Shown here: positions 11,841-25,497 of the stretch, piece by piece
Position numbering within the stretch: position 1 is the stretch's first letter
Layout of the letters: every line of letters begins with the position of its first letter
DNA from: Branchinecta lynchi
Taxonomy: Eukaryota > Arthropoda > Branchiopoda > Anostraca > Branchinectidae
Direction: 5' to 3'
DNA length: 64,000 nt
NCBI GenBank assembly: GCA_023053575.1
Contig: JAKZAP010000161.1
Coordinates: forward strand, 2,501 to 66,500
Translations under genes and position numbers: made by a program
The notes under the pieces: generated by a model
What the model saw: the letters and a program-made list of their open reading frames with translations, nothing else
Told to the model about the DNA's origin: nothing
Databases searched by the model: none

Positions 11841-14800
11841 AACCTTGTGGGAAAAAAAACCTTGTGGGAAAACAAACCTTGTGGGAAAACAAACCTTGTG
11901 GGAAAACAAACCTTGTGGGAAAACATACCTTATGGGGAAAGAAACCTTGTGGGAAAACTAACCTTGTGAGAAAACTAACCTTGTGGGAAAACCAACCATG
12001 TGGGAAAACCAACCTAGAGGAAAAACAAATCTTGAGGGAAAACAAACCTAGTGGGAAAAAAACCTTGTGGGAAAACAAACCTTGTGGGAAAGACAACCTT
12101 ATGGGAAAACCAAAATAGTGGGAAAAAAAACCTTGTGAGAAAACAAACCTTGTGGGAAAACAAACCTTGTGGGGAAACAAACCTTGTGGGAAAACCAACC
12201 TTATGGGAAAACAAACCTAGTGGGAAAACAAACCTTGTGGGGAAACAAACCTTGTGGGGAAACAAACCTAGTGGGGAAACAAACCTTTCGGGAAAACCAA
12301 CCTTGTGGGAAAACTAACCTTGCGGGAAAACCAACCGTGTGGGAAAACCAACCTTGTGGGAAAACCAACCTTGCGGGAAAACCAACCTTGGGGAAAACAA
12401 ATCTTGTGGGAAAACAAACCTTGTGGGGAAACAAACCTTGTGGGGAAACAAACCTTGTGGGAAAACAAACCTTGTGGGAAAACAAACCTTGCGGAAAAAC
12501 TAACCTTGTGGGAAAACAAACCCTGCGGGAAAACCAACCTTGTGGGAAAACCAACCTTGTGGGGAAACAAACCTTTCGGGAAAACCAACCTTGTGGTAAA
12601 ACAAACCCTGCGGGAAAACCGACCTTGTGGGAAAACCAACCTTGTGGGAAAACCAACCTTGTGGGAAAACAAACCTTGTGGGAAAACAAACCTTGTGGGA
12701 AAACAAACCTTGTGAGAAAACAAACCTTGTGGGGAAACAAACCTAGTGGGACAACAAACCTTGTGAGAAAACAAACCTTGTGGGAAAACCAACCTTATGG
12801 GAAAACAAACCTAGAGGGAAAACAAACCTTGTGGGGAAACAAACCTTTCGGGAAAACCAACCTTGTGGGAAAACAAACCTTGTGGAAAAACAAACCTTGT
12901 GGGAAAACAATCCTTGTGGGGAAACAAACCTTTTGGGAAAACCAACCTTGCGGGAAAGCGAACCTTTTGGAAAAACCAAAACAGTGGGAAAACAAACTTT
13001 GTGGGAAAACTAACCTTGCGGGAAAACAAACCTTGGGGGAAAACGAACCTTGTGGGAAAACAAACCTTGTGGGAAAACCAACCTAGTGGGAAAAACAACC
13101 TAGTGGGAAAACAAACCTTTTGAGAAAACAAACCTTGTGGGAAAACCAACCTTATGGGGAAAGAAACCCTGCGGGAAAACCAACCTTGTGGGAAAACCAA
13201 CCTTGTGGGAAAGCGAACCTTTTGGGAAAACCAACACAGTGGGAAAACAAACCTTGTGGGAAAACCAACCTTGCGGGAAAACCAAATTTGGGGGAAAACA
13301 AACCTTGTGGGAAAACAAACCTTGTGGGAAAACCAACCTAGTGGGAAAAACAACCTAGTGGGAAAACAAACCTTGTGAGAAAACAAACCTTTTCGGAAAA
13401 CCGACCTTATGGGGAAAGAAACCCTGTGGGAAAACCAACCTTGGGAGAAAATAAACCTTGTGGGAAAACAAACCTAGTGGAAAAAACAACCTAGTGGGAA
13501 AACCAACCTAATGGGGAAAGAAACCCTGCGGGAAAACCAACCTTGTGGGAAAACCAACCTTGTGGGAAAGCGAACCTTTTGGGAAAACCAACACAGTGGG
13601 AAAACAAACCTTGTGAGAAAACTATCCTTGTGGGAAAACAAACCTTGTGGGGAAACAAACCTTGTGGGGAAACAAACCTTTCGGGAAAACCAACCTTGTG
13701 GGAAAACAAACCTTGTGGGAAAACAAACCTTGTGAGAAAACGAACCTTTTGGGAAAACAAACCCTGCGGGAAAACCAACCTTGTGGGAAAACAAACCTTG
13801 TGGGAAAACAAACCTTGTGGGAAAACAAACCTTGTGGGAAAACATACCTTATGGGGAAAGAAACCTTGTGGGAAAACTAACCTTGTGAGAAAACTAACCT
13901 TGTGGGAAAACCAACCATGTGGGAAAACCAACCTAGAGGAAAAACAAATCTTGAGGGAAAACAAACCTAGTGGGAAAAAAACCTTGTGGGAAAACAAACC
14001 TTGTGGGAAAGACAACCTTATGGGAAAACCAAAACAGTGGGAAAAAAAACCTTGTGAGAAAACAAACCTTGTGGGAAAACAAACCTTGTGGGGAAACAAA
14101 CCTTGTGGGAAAACCAACCTTATGGGAAAACAAACCTAGTGGGAAAACAAACCTTGTGGGGAAACAAACCTTGTGGGGAAACAAACCTAGTGGGGAAACA
14201 AACCTTTCGGGAAAACCAACCTTGTGGGAAAACTAACCTTGCGGGAAAACCAACCGTGTGGGAAAACCAACCTTGTGGGAAAACCAACCTTGCGGGAAAA
14301 CCAACCTTGGGGAAAACAAATCTTGTGGGAAAACAAACCTTGTGGGGAAACAAACCTTGTGGGGAAACAAACCTTGTGGGAAAACAAACCTTGTGGGAAA
14401 ACAAACCTTGCGGAAAAACTAACCTTGTGGGAAAACAAACCCTGCGGGAAAACCAACCTTGTGGGAAAACCAACCTTGTGGGGAAACAAACCTTTCGGGA
14501 AAACCAACCTTGTGGTAAAACAAACCCTGCGGGAAAACCGACCTTGTGGGAAAACCAACCTTGTGGGAAAACAAACCTTGTGGGAAAACAAACCTTGTGG
14601 GAAAACAAACCTTGTGGGAAAACAAACCTTGTGAGAAAACAAACCTTGTGGGGAAACAAACCTAGTGGGACAACAAACCTTGTGAGAAAACAAACCTTGT
14701 GGGAAAACCAACCTTATGGGAAAACAAACCTAGAGGGAAAACAAACCTTGTGGGGAAACAAACCTTTCGGGAAAACCAACCTTGTGGGAAAACAAACCTT

Positions 14801-17800
14801 GTGGAAAAACAAACCTTGTGGGAAAACAATCCTTGTGGGGAAACAAACCTTTTGGGAAAACCAACCTTGCGGGAAAGCGAACCTTTTGGAAAAACCAACA
14901 CAGTGGGAAAACAAACTTTGTGGGAAAACTAACCTTGCGGGAAAACAAACCTTGGGGGAAAACGAACCTTGTGGGAAAACAAACCTTGTGGGAAAACCAA
15001 CCTAGTGGGAAAAACAACCTAGTGGGAAAACAAACCTTTTGAGAAAACAAACCTTGTGGGAAAACCAACCTTATGGGGAAAGAAACCCTGCGGGAAAACC
15101 AACCTTGTGGGAAAACCAACCTTGTGGGAAAGCGAACCTTTTGGGAAAACCAACACAGTGGGAAAACAAACCTTGTGGGAAAACCAACCTTGCGGGAAAA
15201 CCAAATTTGGGGGAAAACAAACCTTATGGGAAAACAAACCTTGTGGGAAAACCAACCTAGTGGGAAAAACAACCTAGTGGGAAAACAAACCTTGTGAGAA
15301 AACAAACCTTTTCGGAAAACCGACCTTATGGGGAAAGAAACCCTGTGGGAAAACCAACCTTGGGAGAAAATAAACCTTGTGGGAAAACAAACCTAGTGGA
15401 AAAAACAACCTAGTGGGAAAACCAACCTAATGGGGAAAGAAACCCTGCGGGAAAACCAACCTTGTGGGAAAACCAACCTTGTGGGAAAGCGAACCTTTTG
15501 GGAAAACCAACACAGTGGGAAAACAAACCTTGTGAGAAAACTATCCTTGTGGGAAAACAAACCTTGTGGGGAAACAAACCTTGTGGGGAAACAAACCTTG
15601 TGGGAAAACTAACCTTTTGGGAAAACAAACCCTGCGGGAAAACCAGCCTTGTGGGAAAACAAACCTTGTGGGAAAACAAACCTTGTGGGAAAGTAAACCT
15701 TGTGGGAAAACAAACCTTATGGGGAAACAAACCTTGTGGGAAAACCAACCTAGAGGAAAAACAAATCTTGAGGGAAAACAAACCTTGTGGGAAAACAAAC
15801 CTTGTGGGAAAGACAACCTTATGGGAAAACCAAAACAGTGGGAAAACAAACCTTGTGGGAAAACAAACATTGTGTTAAATCAGACCTTGTGGGAAAACTA
15901 ACCTTGCGGGAAAACCAACCTTGTGGGAAAACCAACCTTGCGGGAAAACCAACCTTGGGGGAAAACAAACCTTGTGGGAAAACAAACCTTGTGGGAAAAC
16001 AAACCTTGTGGGAAAACCAACCTAGTGGGAAAACAAACCTTGTGAGAAAACAAACCTTGTAGGAAAACCAGCCTTATGGGGAAACAAACCCTGCGGGAAA
16101 ACCAACCTTGTGGGAAAACCAACCTTGCGGGAAAGCGAACCTTTTGGGAAAACCAACACAGTGGGAAAACAAACCTTGTGGGAAAACAATCCTTGTGGGA
16201 AAACAAACCTTGTGGGGAAACAAACCTTGTGGGGAAACAAACCTTGTGGGAAAACAAACCTTGTGGGAAAACAAACCTTGCGGAAAAACTAACCTTGTGG
16301 GAAAACAAACCCTGCGGGAAAACCAACCTTGTGGGAAAACCAACCTTGTGGGGAAACAAACCTTTCGGGAAAACCAACCTTGTGGGAAAACCAACCTTGT
16401 GAGAAAACAAACCTTTTGGGAAAACAAACCTTGTGGGAAAACCAACCTTATGGGAAAACAAACCTAGTGGGAAAACAAACCTTGTGAGAAAACAAACCTT
16501 GTGGGAAAACCAACCTTGTGGGAAAACAAACCTTGTGGGAAAACAAACCTTGTGGGAAAACAAACCTTGTGGGAAAACAAACCTTGTGGGGAAACAAACC
16601 TTATGGGAAAACCAACCTTGCGGGAAATCGAACCTTTTGGGAAAACCAAAACAGTGGGAAAACAAACCTTGTGGGAAAACCAACCTTGCGGGAAAACCAA
16701 CCTTGGGGGAAAACAAACCTTGTGGGAAAACAAACCTTGTGGGAAAACCAACCTAGTGGGAAAAACAACCTAGTGGGAAAACAAACCTTGTGAGAAAACC
16801 AACCTTGTGAGAAAGCGAACCTTTTGGGAAAACCAACACAGTGGGAAAACAAACCTTGTGGGAAAACCAACCTAGTGGGAAAAACAACCTAGTGGGAAAA
16901 CAAACCTTGTGAGAAAACAAACCTTGTCGGAAAACCAACCTTATGGGGAAAGAAACCCTGCAGGAAAACCAACCTTGGGGGAAAACAAACCTTGTGGGAA
17001 AACAAACCTAGTAGGAAAAACAACCTAGTGGGAAAACAAACCTTGTGAGAAAACAAACCTTGTGGGAAAACCAACCTTATGGGGAAAGAAACCCTGCGGG
17101 AAAACCAACCTTGTGGGAAAACCAACCTTGTGGGAAAGCGAACCTTTTGGGAAAACCACACAATGGGAAAACAAACCTTGTGAGAAAACAATCCTTGTGG
17201 GAAAACAAACCTTTTGGGGAAGGAAACCTTGTGGGGAAACAAGCCTTGTGGGAAAACTAACCTTTTGGGAAAATTAACCCTGCGGGAAAACCAGCCTCAG
17301 TGGGAAATCAAACCTTGTGAGAAAACAATCCTTGTGGGAAAACAAACCTTGTGGGGAAACAAACCATGTGGGGAAACCAACCTTGGGGGAAAACAAATCT
17401 TGTGGGATAACAAACCTTGTGGGGAAACAAACCTAGTGGGAAAACAAACCTTGTGAGAAAACAATCCTTGTGGGAAAACAAACCTTGTGGGGAGACAAAC
17501 CTTGCGGGAAAACTAACCTTGTTGGAAAACAATCCTTTTGGGAAAACTAACCTTGTGGGGAAACAAACCTTGCGGGAAAACTAACCTTGTGGGAAAACAA
17601 ACCCTGCGGGAAAACCAACCTTGTGGGAAAACCAACCTTGTGGGGAAACAAACCTTTCGGGAAAACCATCCTTGTGGGAAAACAAACCTTGTGGGAAAAC
17701 AAACCTTGTGGGAAAACAAACCTTATGGGAAAACAAACCATGTGAGAAAACAAACCTTGTGGGAAAACAAACCTTTCGGGAAAACCAACCTTGTGGGAAA

Positions 17801-18230
17801 ACAAACCTTGTGGGAAAACCAACCTTATGGGAAAACAAACCTAGTGGGAAAACAAACCTTGTGGGAAAACAAACCTTTCGGGAAAACCAACCTTGTGGGA
17901 AAACAAACCTTGTGGGAAAACAAACCTTGTGGGAAAACAAACCTTGTGGGAAAACAAACCTTGTGGGAAAACAAACCTCGTGGGGAAACAAACCTTATGG
18001 GAAAACCAACCTTGCGTGAAATCGAACCTTTTGGGAAAACCAACACAGTGGGAAAACAAACCTTGTGGGAAAACCAACCTTGCGGGAAAACAAACCTTGT
18101 GGGAAAACAAACCTTGTGGGAAAACAAACCTTGTGGGAAAACAAACCTTATGGGGAAACAAACCTTAAGGGAAAACCAACCTTGTGAGAAAACTAACCTT
18201 GTGGGAAAACCAACCTTGTGGGAAAACCAA
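11817..18230 (-). repeat. 17-bp minisatellite array, minus-oriented block
   Basis: About 377 minus-oriented monomers. The left half is a two-copy higher-order tandem of 1,919 bp, about 11.87-13.79 kb and 13.79-15.7 kb. The right half (15.4-17.9 kb) is a direct paralogue of 3.6-6.2 kb at an offset of about 11,744-11,761 bp. It ends at a 29-bp TTAGG-like spacer at 18,231. No gene is supported. Confidence 0.95.
11870..15700 (-). repeat. 1,919-bp higher-order tandem repeat, two copies
   Basis: Marker monomers recur at a fixed offset of 1,919 bp: the acataccttatgggg monomer at about 11,929 and 13,848, and the gggacaacaaacc monomer at about 12,750 and 14,669. The order of variants between them is the same with only scattered substitutions, such as aaaatagtgg against aaaacagtgg. 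The right edge is approximate because the second copy fades after about 15.4 kb. Confidence 0.85.
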
Positions 18231-18259
18231 CCTAGACCTAACCTAGACCTAACCTAACC
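18231..18259 (-). repeat. TTAGG-like 29-bp spacer, copy 1 (reverse orientation)
   Basis: This stretch does not fit the 17-bp monomer. On the minus strand it is GGTTAGG followed by TTAGG and TCTAGG units, that is TTAGGTTAGGTCTAGG plus TTAGGTCTAGG. It sits exactly at a minus-to-plus switch. It is the reverse complement of the spacer at 24,557, so the same spacer occurs in both orientations. TTAGG is the ancestral arthropod telomere unit; two adjacent units and degenerate ones are seen here, so telomeric descent is only a suggestion. Confidence 0.85.
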
Positions 18260-21200
18260 AAAAGGTTCGCTTTCCCACAAGGTTGGTTTTCCCACAAGGT
18301 TTGTTTTCTCACAAGGTTTGTTTTCCCACCAGGTTGTTTTTCCCACTAGGTTTGTTTTTCCACAAGGTTTGTTTTCGCCCAAGGTTGATTTTCCCGCAGG
18401 GTTTCTTTCCCCATAAGGTTGGTTTTCCGAAAAGGTTTGTTTTCCCACAAGCTTTGTTTTCCCACTAGGTTGTTTTTCCCACTAGGTTGGTTTTCCCACA
18501 AGGTTTGTTTTCCCACAAGGTTTGTTTTCCCCCAAGGTTGGTTTTCCCGCAAGGTTGGTTTTCCCAAAAGGTTCGCTTTCCCACAAGGTTGGTTTTCCCA
18601 CAAGGTTGGTTTTCCCGCAGGGTTTCTTTCCCCACAAGGTTTGTTTTCTCACAAGGTTTGTTTTCCCACAAGGTTTGTTTTCCCACAAGGCTGGTTTTCC
18701 CGCAGGGTTTGTTTTCCCAAAAGGTTAGTTTTCCCACAAGGTTTGTTTCCCCACAAGGTTTGTTTCCCCACAAGGTTTGTTTTCCCACAAGGATTGTTTT
18801 CTCACAAGGTTTGTTTTCCCACTGTGTTGGTTTTCCCAAAAGGTTCGCTTTCCCACAAGGTTGATTTTCCCACAAGGTTGGTTTTCCCGCAGGGTTTCTT
18901 TCCCCATAAGGTTGGTTTTCCCACAAGGTTTGTTTTCTCACAAGGTTTGTTTTCCCACCAGGTTGTTTTTCCCACTAGGTTTGTTTTCCCACAAGGTTTG
19001 TTTTCCCCCAAGGTTGGTTTTCCCGCGGGTTTTTTTTCCCCATATGGTTGGTTTTCCGAAAAGGTTTGTTTTCCGAAAAGGTTTGTTTTCCCACAAGGTT
19101 TGTTTTCCCACTAGGTTGTTTTTCCCACTAGGTTGGTTTTCCCACAAGGTTTGTTTTCCCACAAGGTTTGTTTTCCCACAAGGTTTGTTTTCCCACTGTG
19201 TTGGTTTTCCAACAAGGTTGGTTTTCCCACAAGGTTGGTTTTCCCGCAGGGTTTGTTTTCCCATAAGGTTAGTTTTCCCGCAAGGTTTGTTTCCCCATAA
19301 GGTTAGTTTTCCCAAAAGGATTGTTTTCCAACAAGGTTAGTTTTCCCGCAAGGTTTGTCTCCCCACAAGGTTTGTTTTCCCACAAGGATTGTTTTCTCAC
19401 AAGGTTTGTTTTCCCACTAGGTTTGTTTCCCCGTAAGGTTTGTTATCCCACAAGATTTGTTTTCCCCCAAGGTTGGTTTCCCCAAATGGTTTGTTTCCCC
19501 ACAAGGTTTGTTTTCCCACAAGGATTGTTTTCTCACAAGGTTTGATTTCCCACTGTGTTGGTTTTCCCAAAAGGTTTGCTTTCCGGCAACGTTAGTTTTC
19601 CCACAAGGTTGGTTTTCCCGCAGGGTTTGTTTCCCCATAAGGTTGGTTTTCCCACAAGGTTTGTTTTCTCACAAGGTTTGTTTTCCCACTAGGTTGGTTT
19701 TCCCACAAGGTTTGTTTTCCCACAAGGTTTGTTTTCCCACAAGGTTTGTTTTCCCCCAAGGTTGGTTTTCCCGCAAGGTTGGTTTTCCCACAAGGTTGGT
19801 TTTCCCACAAGGTTGGTTTTCCCGCAAGGTTAGTTTTCCCACAAGGTCTGATTTAACACAATGTTTGTTTTCCCACAAGGTTTGTTTCCCCACAAGGTTT
19901 ATTTTCCCAGAAGGTTTGTTTTCTCACAAGGTTTGTTTTCCCACTTTTTTGGTTTTCCCATAAGGTTGTCTTTCCCACAAGGTTTGTTTTCCCACAAGGT
20001 TTGTTTTCCCTCAAGATTTGTTTTTCCTCTAGGTTGGTTTTCCCACAAGGTTGGTTTTCCCACAAGGTTAGTTTTCTCCCAAGGTTGGTTTTCCCATAAG
20101 GTTTGTTTCCCCATAAGGTTTGTTTTCCCACAAGGTTTGTTTTCCCACAAGGTTTGTTTTCCCACAAGGCTGGTTTTCCCGCAGGGTTAATTTTCCCAAA
20201 AGGTTAGTTTTCCCACAAGGTTTGTTTCCCCACAAGGTTTGTTTCCCCACAAGGTTTGTTTTCCCACAAGGATTGTTTTCTCACAAGGTTTGTTTTCCCA
20301 CTGTGTTGGTTTTCCCAAAAGGTTCGCTTTCCCACAAGGTTGGTTTTCCCACAAGGTTGGTTTTCCCGCAGGGTTTCTTTCCCCATAAGGTTGGTTTTCC
20401 CACAAGGTTTGTTTTCTCACAAGGTTTGTTTTCCCACTAGGTTGTTTTTCCTACTAGGTTTGTTTTCCCACAAGGTTTGTTTTCCCCCAAGGTTGGTTTT
20501 CCCGCAGGGTTTCTTTCCCCATAAGGTTGGTTTTCCGACAAGGTTTGTTTTCTCACAAGGTTTGTTTTCCCACTAGGTTGTTTTTCCACTAGGTTGGTTT
20601 TCCCACAAGCTTTGTTTTCCCACTGTGTTGGTTTTCCCAAAAGGTTCGCTATCCCACAAGGTTGGTTTTCTCACAAGGTTTGTTTTCCCACTAGGTTGTT
20701 TTTCCCACTAGGTTGGTTTTCCCACAAGGTTTGTTTTCCCACAAGGTTTGTTTTCCCCCAAGGTTGGTTTTCCCGCAAGGTTGGTTTTCCCACAAGGTTT
20801 GTTTTCCCACTGTGTTGGTTTTCCCAAAAGGTTCGATTTCCCGCAAGGTTGGTTTTCCCATAAGGTTTGTTTCCCCACAAGGTTTGTTTTCCCACAAGGT
20901 TTGTTTTCCCACAAGGTTTGTTTTCCCACAAGGTTTGTTTTCCCACAAGGTTTGTTTTCCCACAAGGTTTGTTTTCCCACAAGGTTGGTTTTCCCGAAAG
21001 GTTTGTTTTCCCACAAGGTTTGTTTTCCCACTAGGTTTGTTTTCCCATAAGGTTGGTTTTCCCACAAGGTTTGTTTTCTCACAAGGTTTGTTTTCCCACT
21101 AGCTTTGTTTCCCCACAAGGTTTGTTTTCTCACAAGGTTTGTTTTCCCAAAAGGTTTGTTTTCCCACAAGGTTTGTTTTCCCACAAGGTTGGTTTTCCCG

Positions 21201-24200
21201 AAAGGTTTGATTCCCCACAAGGTTGGTTTTCCCACAAGATTGGTTTTCCCGCAGGGTTTGTTTTCCCACAAGGTTAGTTTTTCCGCAAGGTTTGTTTTCC
21301 CACAAGGTTTGTTTTCCCACAAGGTTGGTTTTCCCGCAGGGTTTCTTTCCCCATAAGGTTGGTTTTCCGACAAGGTTTGTTTTCTCACAAGGTCTGTTTT
21401 CCCACTAGGTTGTTTTTCCCACTAGGTTGGTTTTCCCACAAGGTTTGTTTTCCCACTGTGTTGGTTTTCCCAAAAGGTTCGCTTTCCCACAAGGTTGGTT
21501 TTCTCACAAGGTTTGTTTTCCCACTAGGTTGTTTTTCCCACTAGGTTGGTTTTCCCACAAGGTTTGTTTTCCCACAAGGTTTGTTTTCCCCCAAGGTTGG
21601 TTTTCCCGCAAGGTTGGTTTTCCCACAAGGTTTGTTTTCCCACTGTGTTGGTTTTCCCAAAAGGTTCGATTTCCCGCAAGGTTGGTTTTCCCATAAGGTT
21701 TGTTTCCCCACAAGGTTTGTTTTCCCACAAGGTTTGTTTTCCCACAAGATTTTTTTCCCACAAGGTTTGTTTTCCCACAAGGTTTGTTTTCCCACAAGGT
21801 TGGTTTTCCCAAAAGGTTTGTTTTCCCACAAGGTTTGTTTTCCCACTAGGTTTGTTTTCCCATAAGGTTGGTTTTCCCACAAGGTTTGTTTTCTCACAAG
21901 GTTTGTTTTCCCACTAGCTTTGTTTCCCCACAAGGTTTGTTTTCTCACAAGGTTTGTTTTCCCACAAGGTTTGTTTTCCCACAAGGTTTGTTTTCCCCCA
22001 AGGTTGGTTTTCCCGAAATGTTTGTTTCCCCACAAGGTTTGTTTTCCCACTAGGTTAGTTTTTCCGCAAGGTTTGTTTTCCCACAAGGTTTGTTTTCCCA
22101 CAAGGTTGGTTTTCCCGCAGGGTTTGTTTCCCCATAAGATTGGTTTTCCCACAAGGTTTGTTTTCCCACAAGGTTTGTTTTCCCACAAGGTTTGTTTTCC
22201 CACAAGGTTTGTTTTCCCACAAGGTTTGTTTTCCCACAAGGTTGGTTTTCCCGAAAGGTTTGTTTTCCCACAAGGTTTGTTTTCCCACTAGGTTTGTTTT
22301 CCCATAAGGTTGGTTTTCCCACAAGGTTTGTTTTTTCACAAGGTTTGTTTTCCCACTAGCTTTGTTTCCCCACAAGGTTTGTTTTCTCACAAGGTTTGTG
22401 TTCCCAAAAGGTTTGTTTTCCCACAAGGTTTGTTTTCCCACAAGGTTGGTTTTCCCGAAAGGTTTGTTTCCCCACAAGGTTGGTTTTCCCACAAGGTTGG
22501 TTTTCCGGCAGGGTTTGTTTTCCCACAAGGTTAGTTTTTCCGCAAGGTTTGTTTTCCCACAAGGTTTGTTTTCCCACAAGGTTGGTTTTCCCGCAGGGTT
22601 TGTTTCCCCATAAGATTGGTTTTCCCACAAGGTTTGTTTTCCCACAAGGTTTGTTTTCCCACAAGGTTTGTTTTCCCACAAGGTTTGTTTTCCCACAAGG
22701 TTTGTTTTCCCACAAGGTTGGTTTTCCCGAAAGGTTTGTTTTCCCACAAGGTTTGTTTTCCCACAAGGTTGGTTTTCCCGCAGGGTTTGTTTCCCCATAA
22801 GATTGGTTTTCCCACAAGGTTTGTTTTCCCACAAGGTTTGTTTTCCCACAAGGTTTGTTTTCCCACAAGGTTTGTTTTCCCACAAGGTTGGTTTTCCCGA
22901 AAGGTTTGTTTTCCCACAAGGTTTGTTTTCCCACTAGGTTTGTTTTCCCATAAGGTTGGTTTTCCCACAAGGTTTGTTTTTTCACAAGGTTTGTTTTCCC
23001 ACTAGCTTTGTTTCCCCACAAGGTTTGTTTTCTCACAAGGTTTGTGTTCCCAAAAGGTTTGTTTTCCCACAAGGTTTGTTTTCCCACAAGGTTGGTTTTC
23101 CCGAAAGGTTTGTTTCCCCACAAGGTTGGTTTTCCCACAAGGTTGGTTTTCCGGCAGGGTTTGTTTTCCCACAAGGTTAGTTTTTCCGCAAGGTTTGTTT
23201 TCCCACAAGGTTTGTTTTCCCACAAGGTTGGTTTTCCCGCAGGGTTTCTTTCCCCATAAGGTTGGTTTTCCGACAAGGTTTGTTTTCTCACAAGGTCTGT
23301 TTTCCCACTAGGTTGTTTTTCCCACTAGGTTGGTTTTCCCACAAGGTTTGTTTTCCCACTGTGTTGGTTTTCCCAAAAGGTTCGCTTTCCCACAAGGTTG
23401 GTTTTCTCACAAGGTTTGTTTTCCCACTAGGTTGTTTTTCCCACTAGGTTGGTTTTCCCACAAGGTTTGTTTTCCCACAAGGTTTGTTTTCCCCCAAGGT
23501 TGGTTTTCCCGCAAGGTTGGTTTTCCCACAAGGTTTGTTTTCCCACTGTGTTGGTTTTCCCAAAAGGTTCGATTTCCCGCAAGGTTGGTTTTCCCATAAG
23601 GTTTGTTTCCCCACAAGGTTTGTTTTCCCACAAGGTTTGTTTTCCCACAAGATTTTTTTCCCACAAGGTTTGTTTTCCCACAAGGTTTGTTTTCCCACAA
23701 GGTTTGTTTTCGCCCAAGGTTGGTTTTCCCGCAAGGTTGGTTTTCCCACAAGGTTTGTTTTCCCACTGTGTTGGTTTTCCCAAAAGGTTCGATTTCCCGC
23801 AAGGTTGGTTTTCCCATAAGGTTTGTTTTCCCACAAGGTTTGTTTTCCCACAAGGTTTGTTTTCCCACAAGGTTTGTTTTCCCCCAAGGTTGGTTTTCAC
23901 GCAGGTTTTTTTTCCCCATATGGTTGGTTTTCCGAAAAGGTTTGTTTTCCGAAAAGGTTTGTTTTCCCACAAGGTTTGTTTTCCCACTAGGTTGTTTTTC
24001 CCACTAGGTTGGTTTTCCCACAAGGTTTGTTTTCCCACTGTGTTGGTTTTCCCAAAAGGTTCGCGTTCCCACAAGGTTGGTTTTCCCACAAGGTTGGTTT
24101 TCCCACAGGGTTTCTTTCCCCATAAGGTTTGCTTCCCCACAAGGTTTGTTTTCCCACTAGGTTTGTTTTCCCATAAGGTTGGTTTTCTTAAAAGGTTTGT

Positions 24201-24224
24201 TTTCTCACAAGGTTTGTTTTCCAA
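18260..24224 (+). repeat. 17-bp minisatellite array, plus-oriented block 3
   Basis: About 351 monomers. The segment 19.3-21.3 kb is a paralogue of 9.3-11.3 kb (offset 10,009-10,027 bp). The segments at 21.36 and 23.26 kb match at an offset of 1,903 bp. A 646-bp duplication relates 22.31 and 22.96 kb. The block ends at the recurrent TTCCAACCATCC junction. No gene is supported. Confidence 0.95.
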
Positions 24225-24556
24225 CCATCCTTGTGGGAAAACAAACCTTGTGGGAAAACAAACCTTGTGGGAAAACCAACCTAGTGGGAAAAACAACCTA
24301 GTGGGAAAACAAAGCTTGTGGGAAAACAAACCTTTTCGGAAAACCAACCTTATGGGGAAAGAAACCCTGCGGGAAAACCAACCTTGGGCGAAAACAAACC
24401 TTGTGGAAAAACAAACCTAGTGGGAAAAACAACCTGGTGGGAAAACAAACCTTGTGAGAAAACAAACCTTGTGGGAAAACCAACCTTATGGGGAAAGAAA
24501 CCCTGCGGGAAAACCAACCTTGTGGGAAAACCAACCTTGTGGGAAAGGAACCTTTT
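24225..24556 (-). repeat. Short inverted array block A
   Basis: About 19 minus-oriented monomers in a plus-oriented neighbourhood. It starts at TTCCAACCATCCTTGTGGG and ends with ggaaccttttgg just before a TTAGG-like spacer. It is the first of five closely similar blocks of about 332 bp (also at 25,498, 27,945, 29,849 and 31,413). This copy lacks one base in gggaaaGgaacc where the others have gggaaagcgaacc. Confidence 0.92.
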
Positions 24557-24585
24557 GGTTAGGTTAGGTCTAGGTTAGGTCTAGG
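24557..24585 (+). repeat. TTAGG-like 29-bp spacer, copy 2
   Basis: GGTTAGG, then TTAGGTCTAGG twice. It marks a minus-to-plus switch and is the exact reverse complement of the copy at 18,231. The four later copies have ggttaaG in place of ggttagG at the start, so this copy and copy 1 share the more telomere-like form. Confidence 0.85.
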
Positions 24586-25497
24586 TTGGTTTTCCCACAA
24601 GGTTTGTTTTCCCACAAGGTTTGTTTTCCCACAAGGTTTGTTTTCCCACAAGGTTTGTTTTCCCACAAGGCTGGTTTTCCCGCAGGGTTAATTTTCCCAA
24701 AAGGTTAGTTTTCCCACAAGGCTTGTTTCCCCACAAGGTTTCCTTCCCCACAAGGTTTGTTTTCCCACAATGATTGTTTTCTCACAAGGTTTGTTTTCCC
24801 ATTGTGTGGTTTTCCCAAAAGGTTCGCTTTCCCACAAGGTTGGTTTTCCCACAAGGTTAGTTTTCCCGCAGGGTTTCTTTCCCCATTAGGTTGGTTTTCC
24901 CACAAGGTTTGTTTTCTCACAAGCTTAGTTTTCCCACCAGGTTGTTTTTTCCACTAGGTTTGTTTTCCCACAAGGTTTGTTTTCTCCCAAGGTTGGTTTT
25001 CCCACAGGGTTTCTTTCCCCATAAGGTTGGTTTTCCGAAAAGGTTTGTTTTCTCACAAGGTTTGTTTTCCCACTAGGTTGTTTTTCCCACTAGGTTTGTT
25101 TTCCCACAAGATTTGTTTTCCCCCAAGGTTGGTTTTCACGCAGGGTTTTTTTCCCCATATGGTTGGTTTTCCGAAAAGGTTTGTTTTCCGAAAAGGTTTG
25201 TTTTCCCACAAGGTTTGTTTTCCCACTAGGTTGTTTTTCCCACTAGGTTGGTTTTCCCACAAGGTTTGTTTTCCCACAAGGTTTGTTTTCCCACAAGGTT
25301 TGTTTTCCCACTGTGTTGGTTTTCCCAAAAGGTTCGCGTTCCCACAAGGTTGGTTTTCCCACAAGGTTGGTTTTCCCACAGGGTTTCTTTCCCCATAAGG
25401 TTTGCTTCCCCACAAGGTTTGTTTTCCCACTAGGTTTGTTTTCCCATAAGGTTGGTTTTCTTAAAAGGTTTGTTTTCTCACAAGGTTTGTTTTCCAA
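24586..25497 (+). repeat. 17-bp array, plus-oriented, between inverted blocks A and B
   Basis: About 54 plus-oriented monomers lying between two minus-oriented blocks. The internal cassette with cccattgtgtgg (a shortened form of cccactgtgttgg) is typical of the 24-32 kb zone. It ends at TTTTCCAACGATCC, the one member of the five recurrent convergent junctions with G instead of C. No gene is supported. Confidence 0.93.

Noticed and set aside
18231..18259. A true telomere end.
   Set aside because: Only a few TTAGG or TCTAGG units occur and satellite continues on both sides, so it is at most a degenerate interstitial telomere-like sequence.
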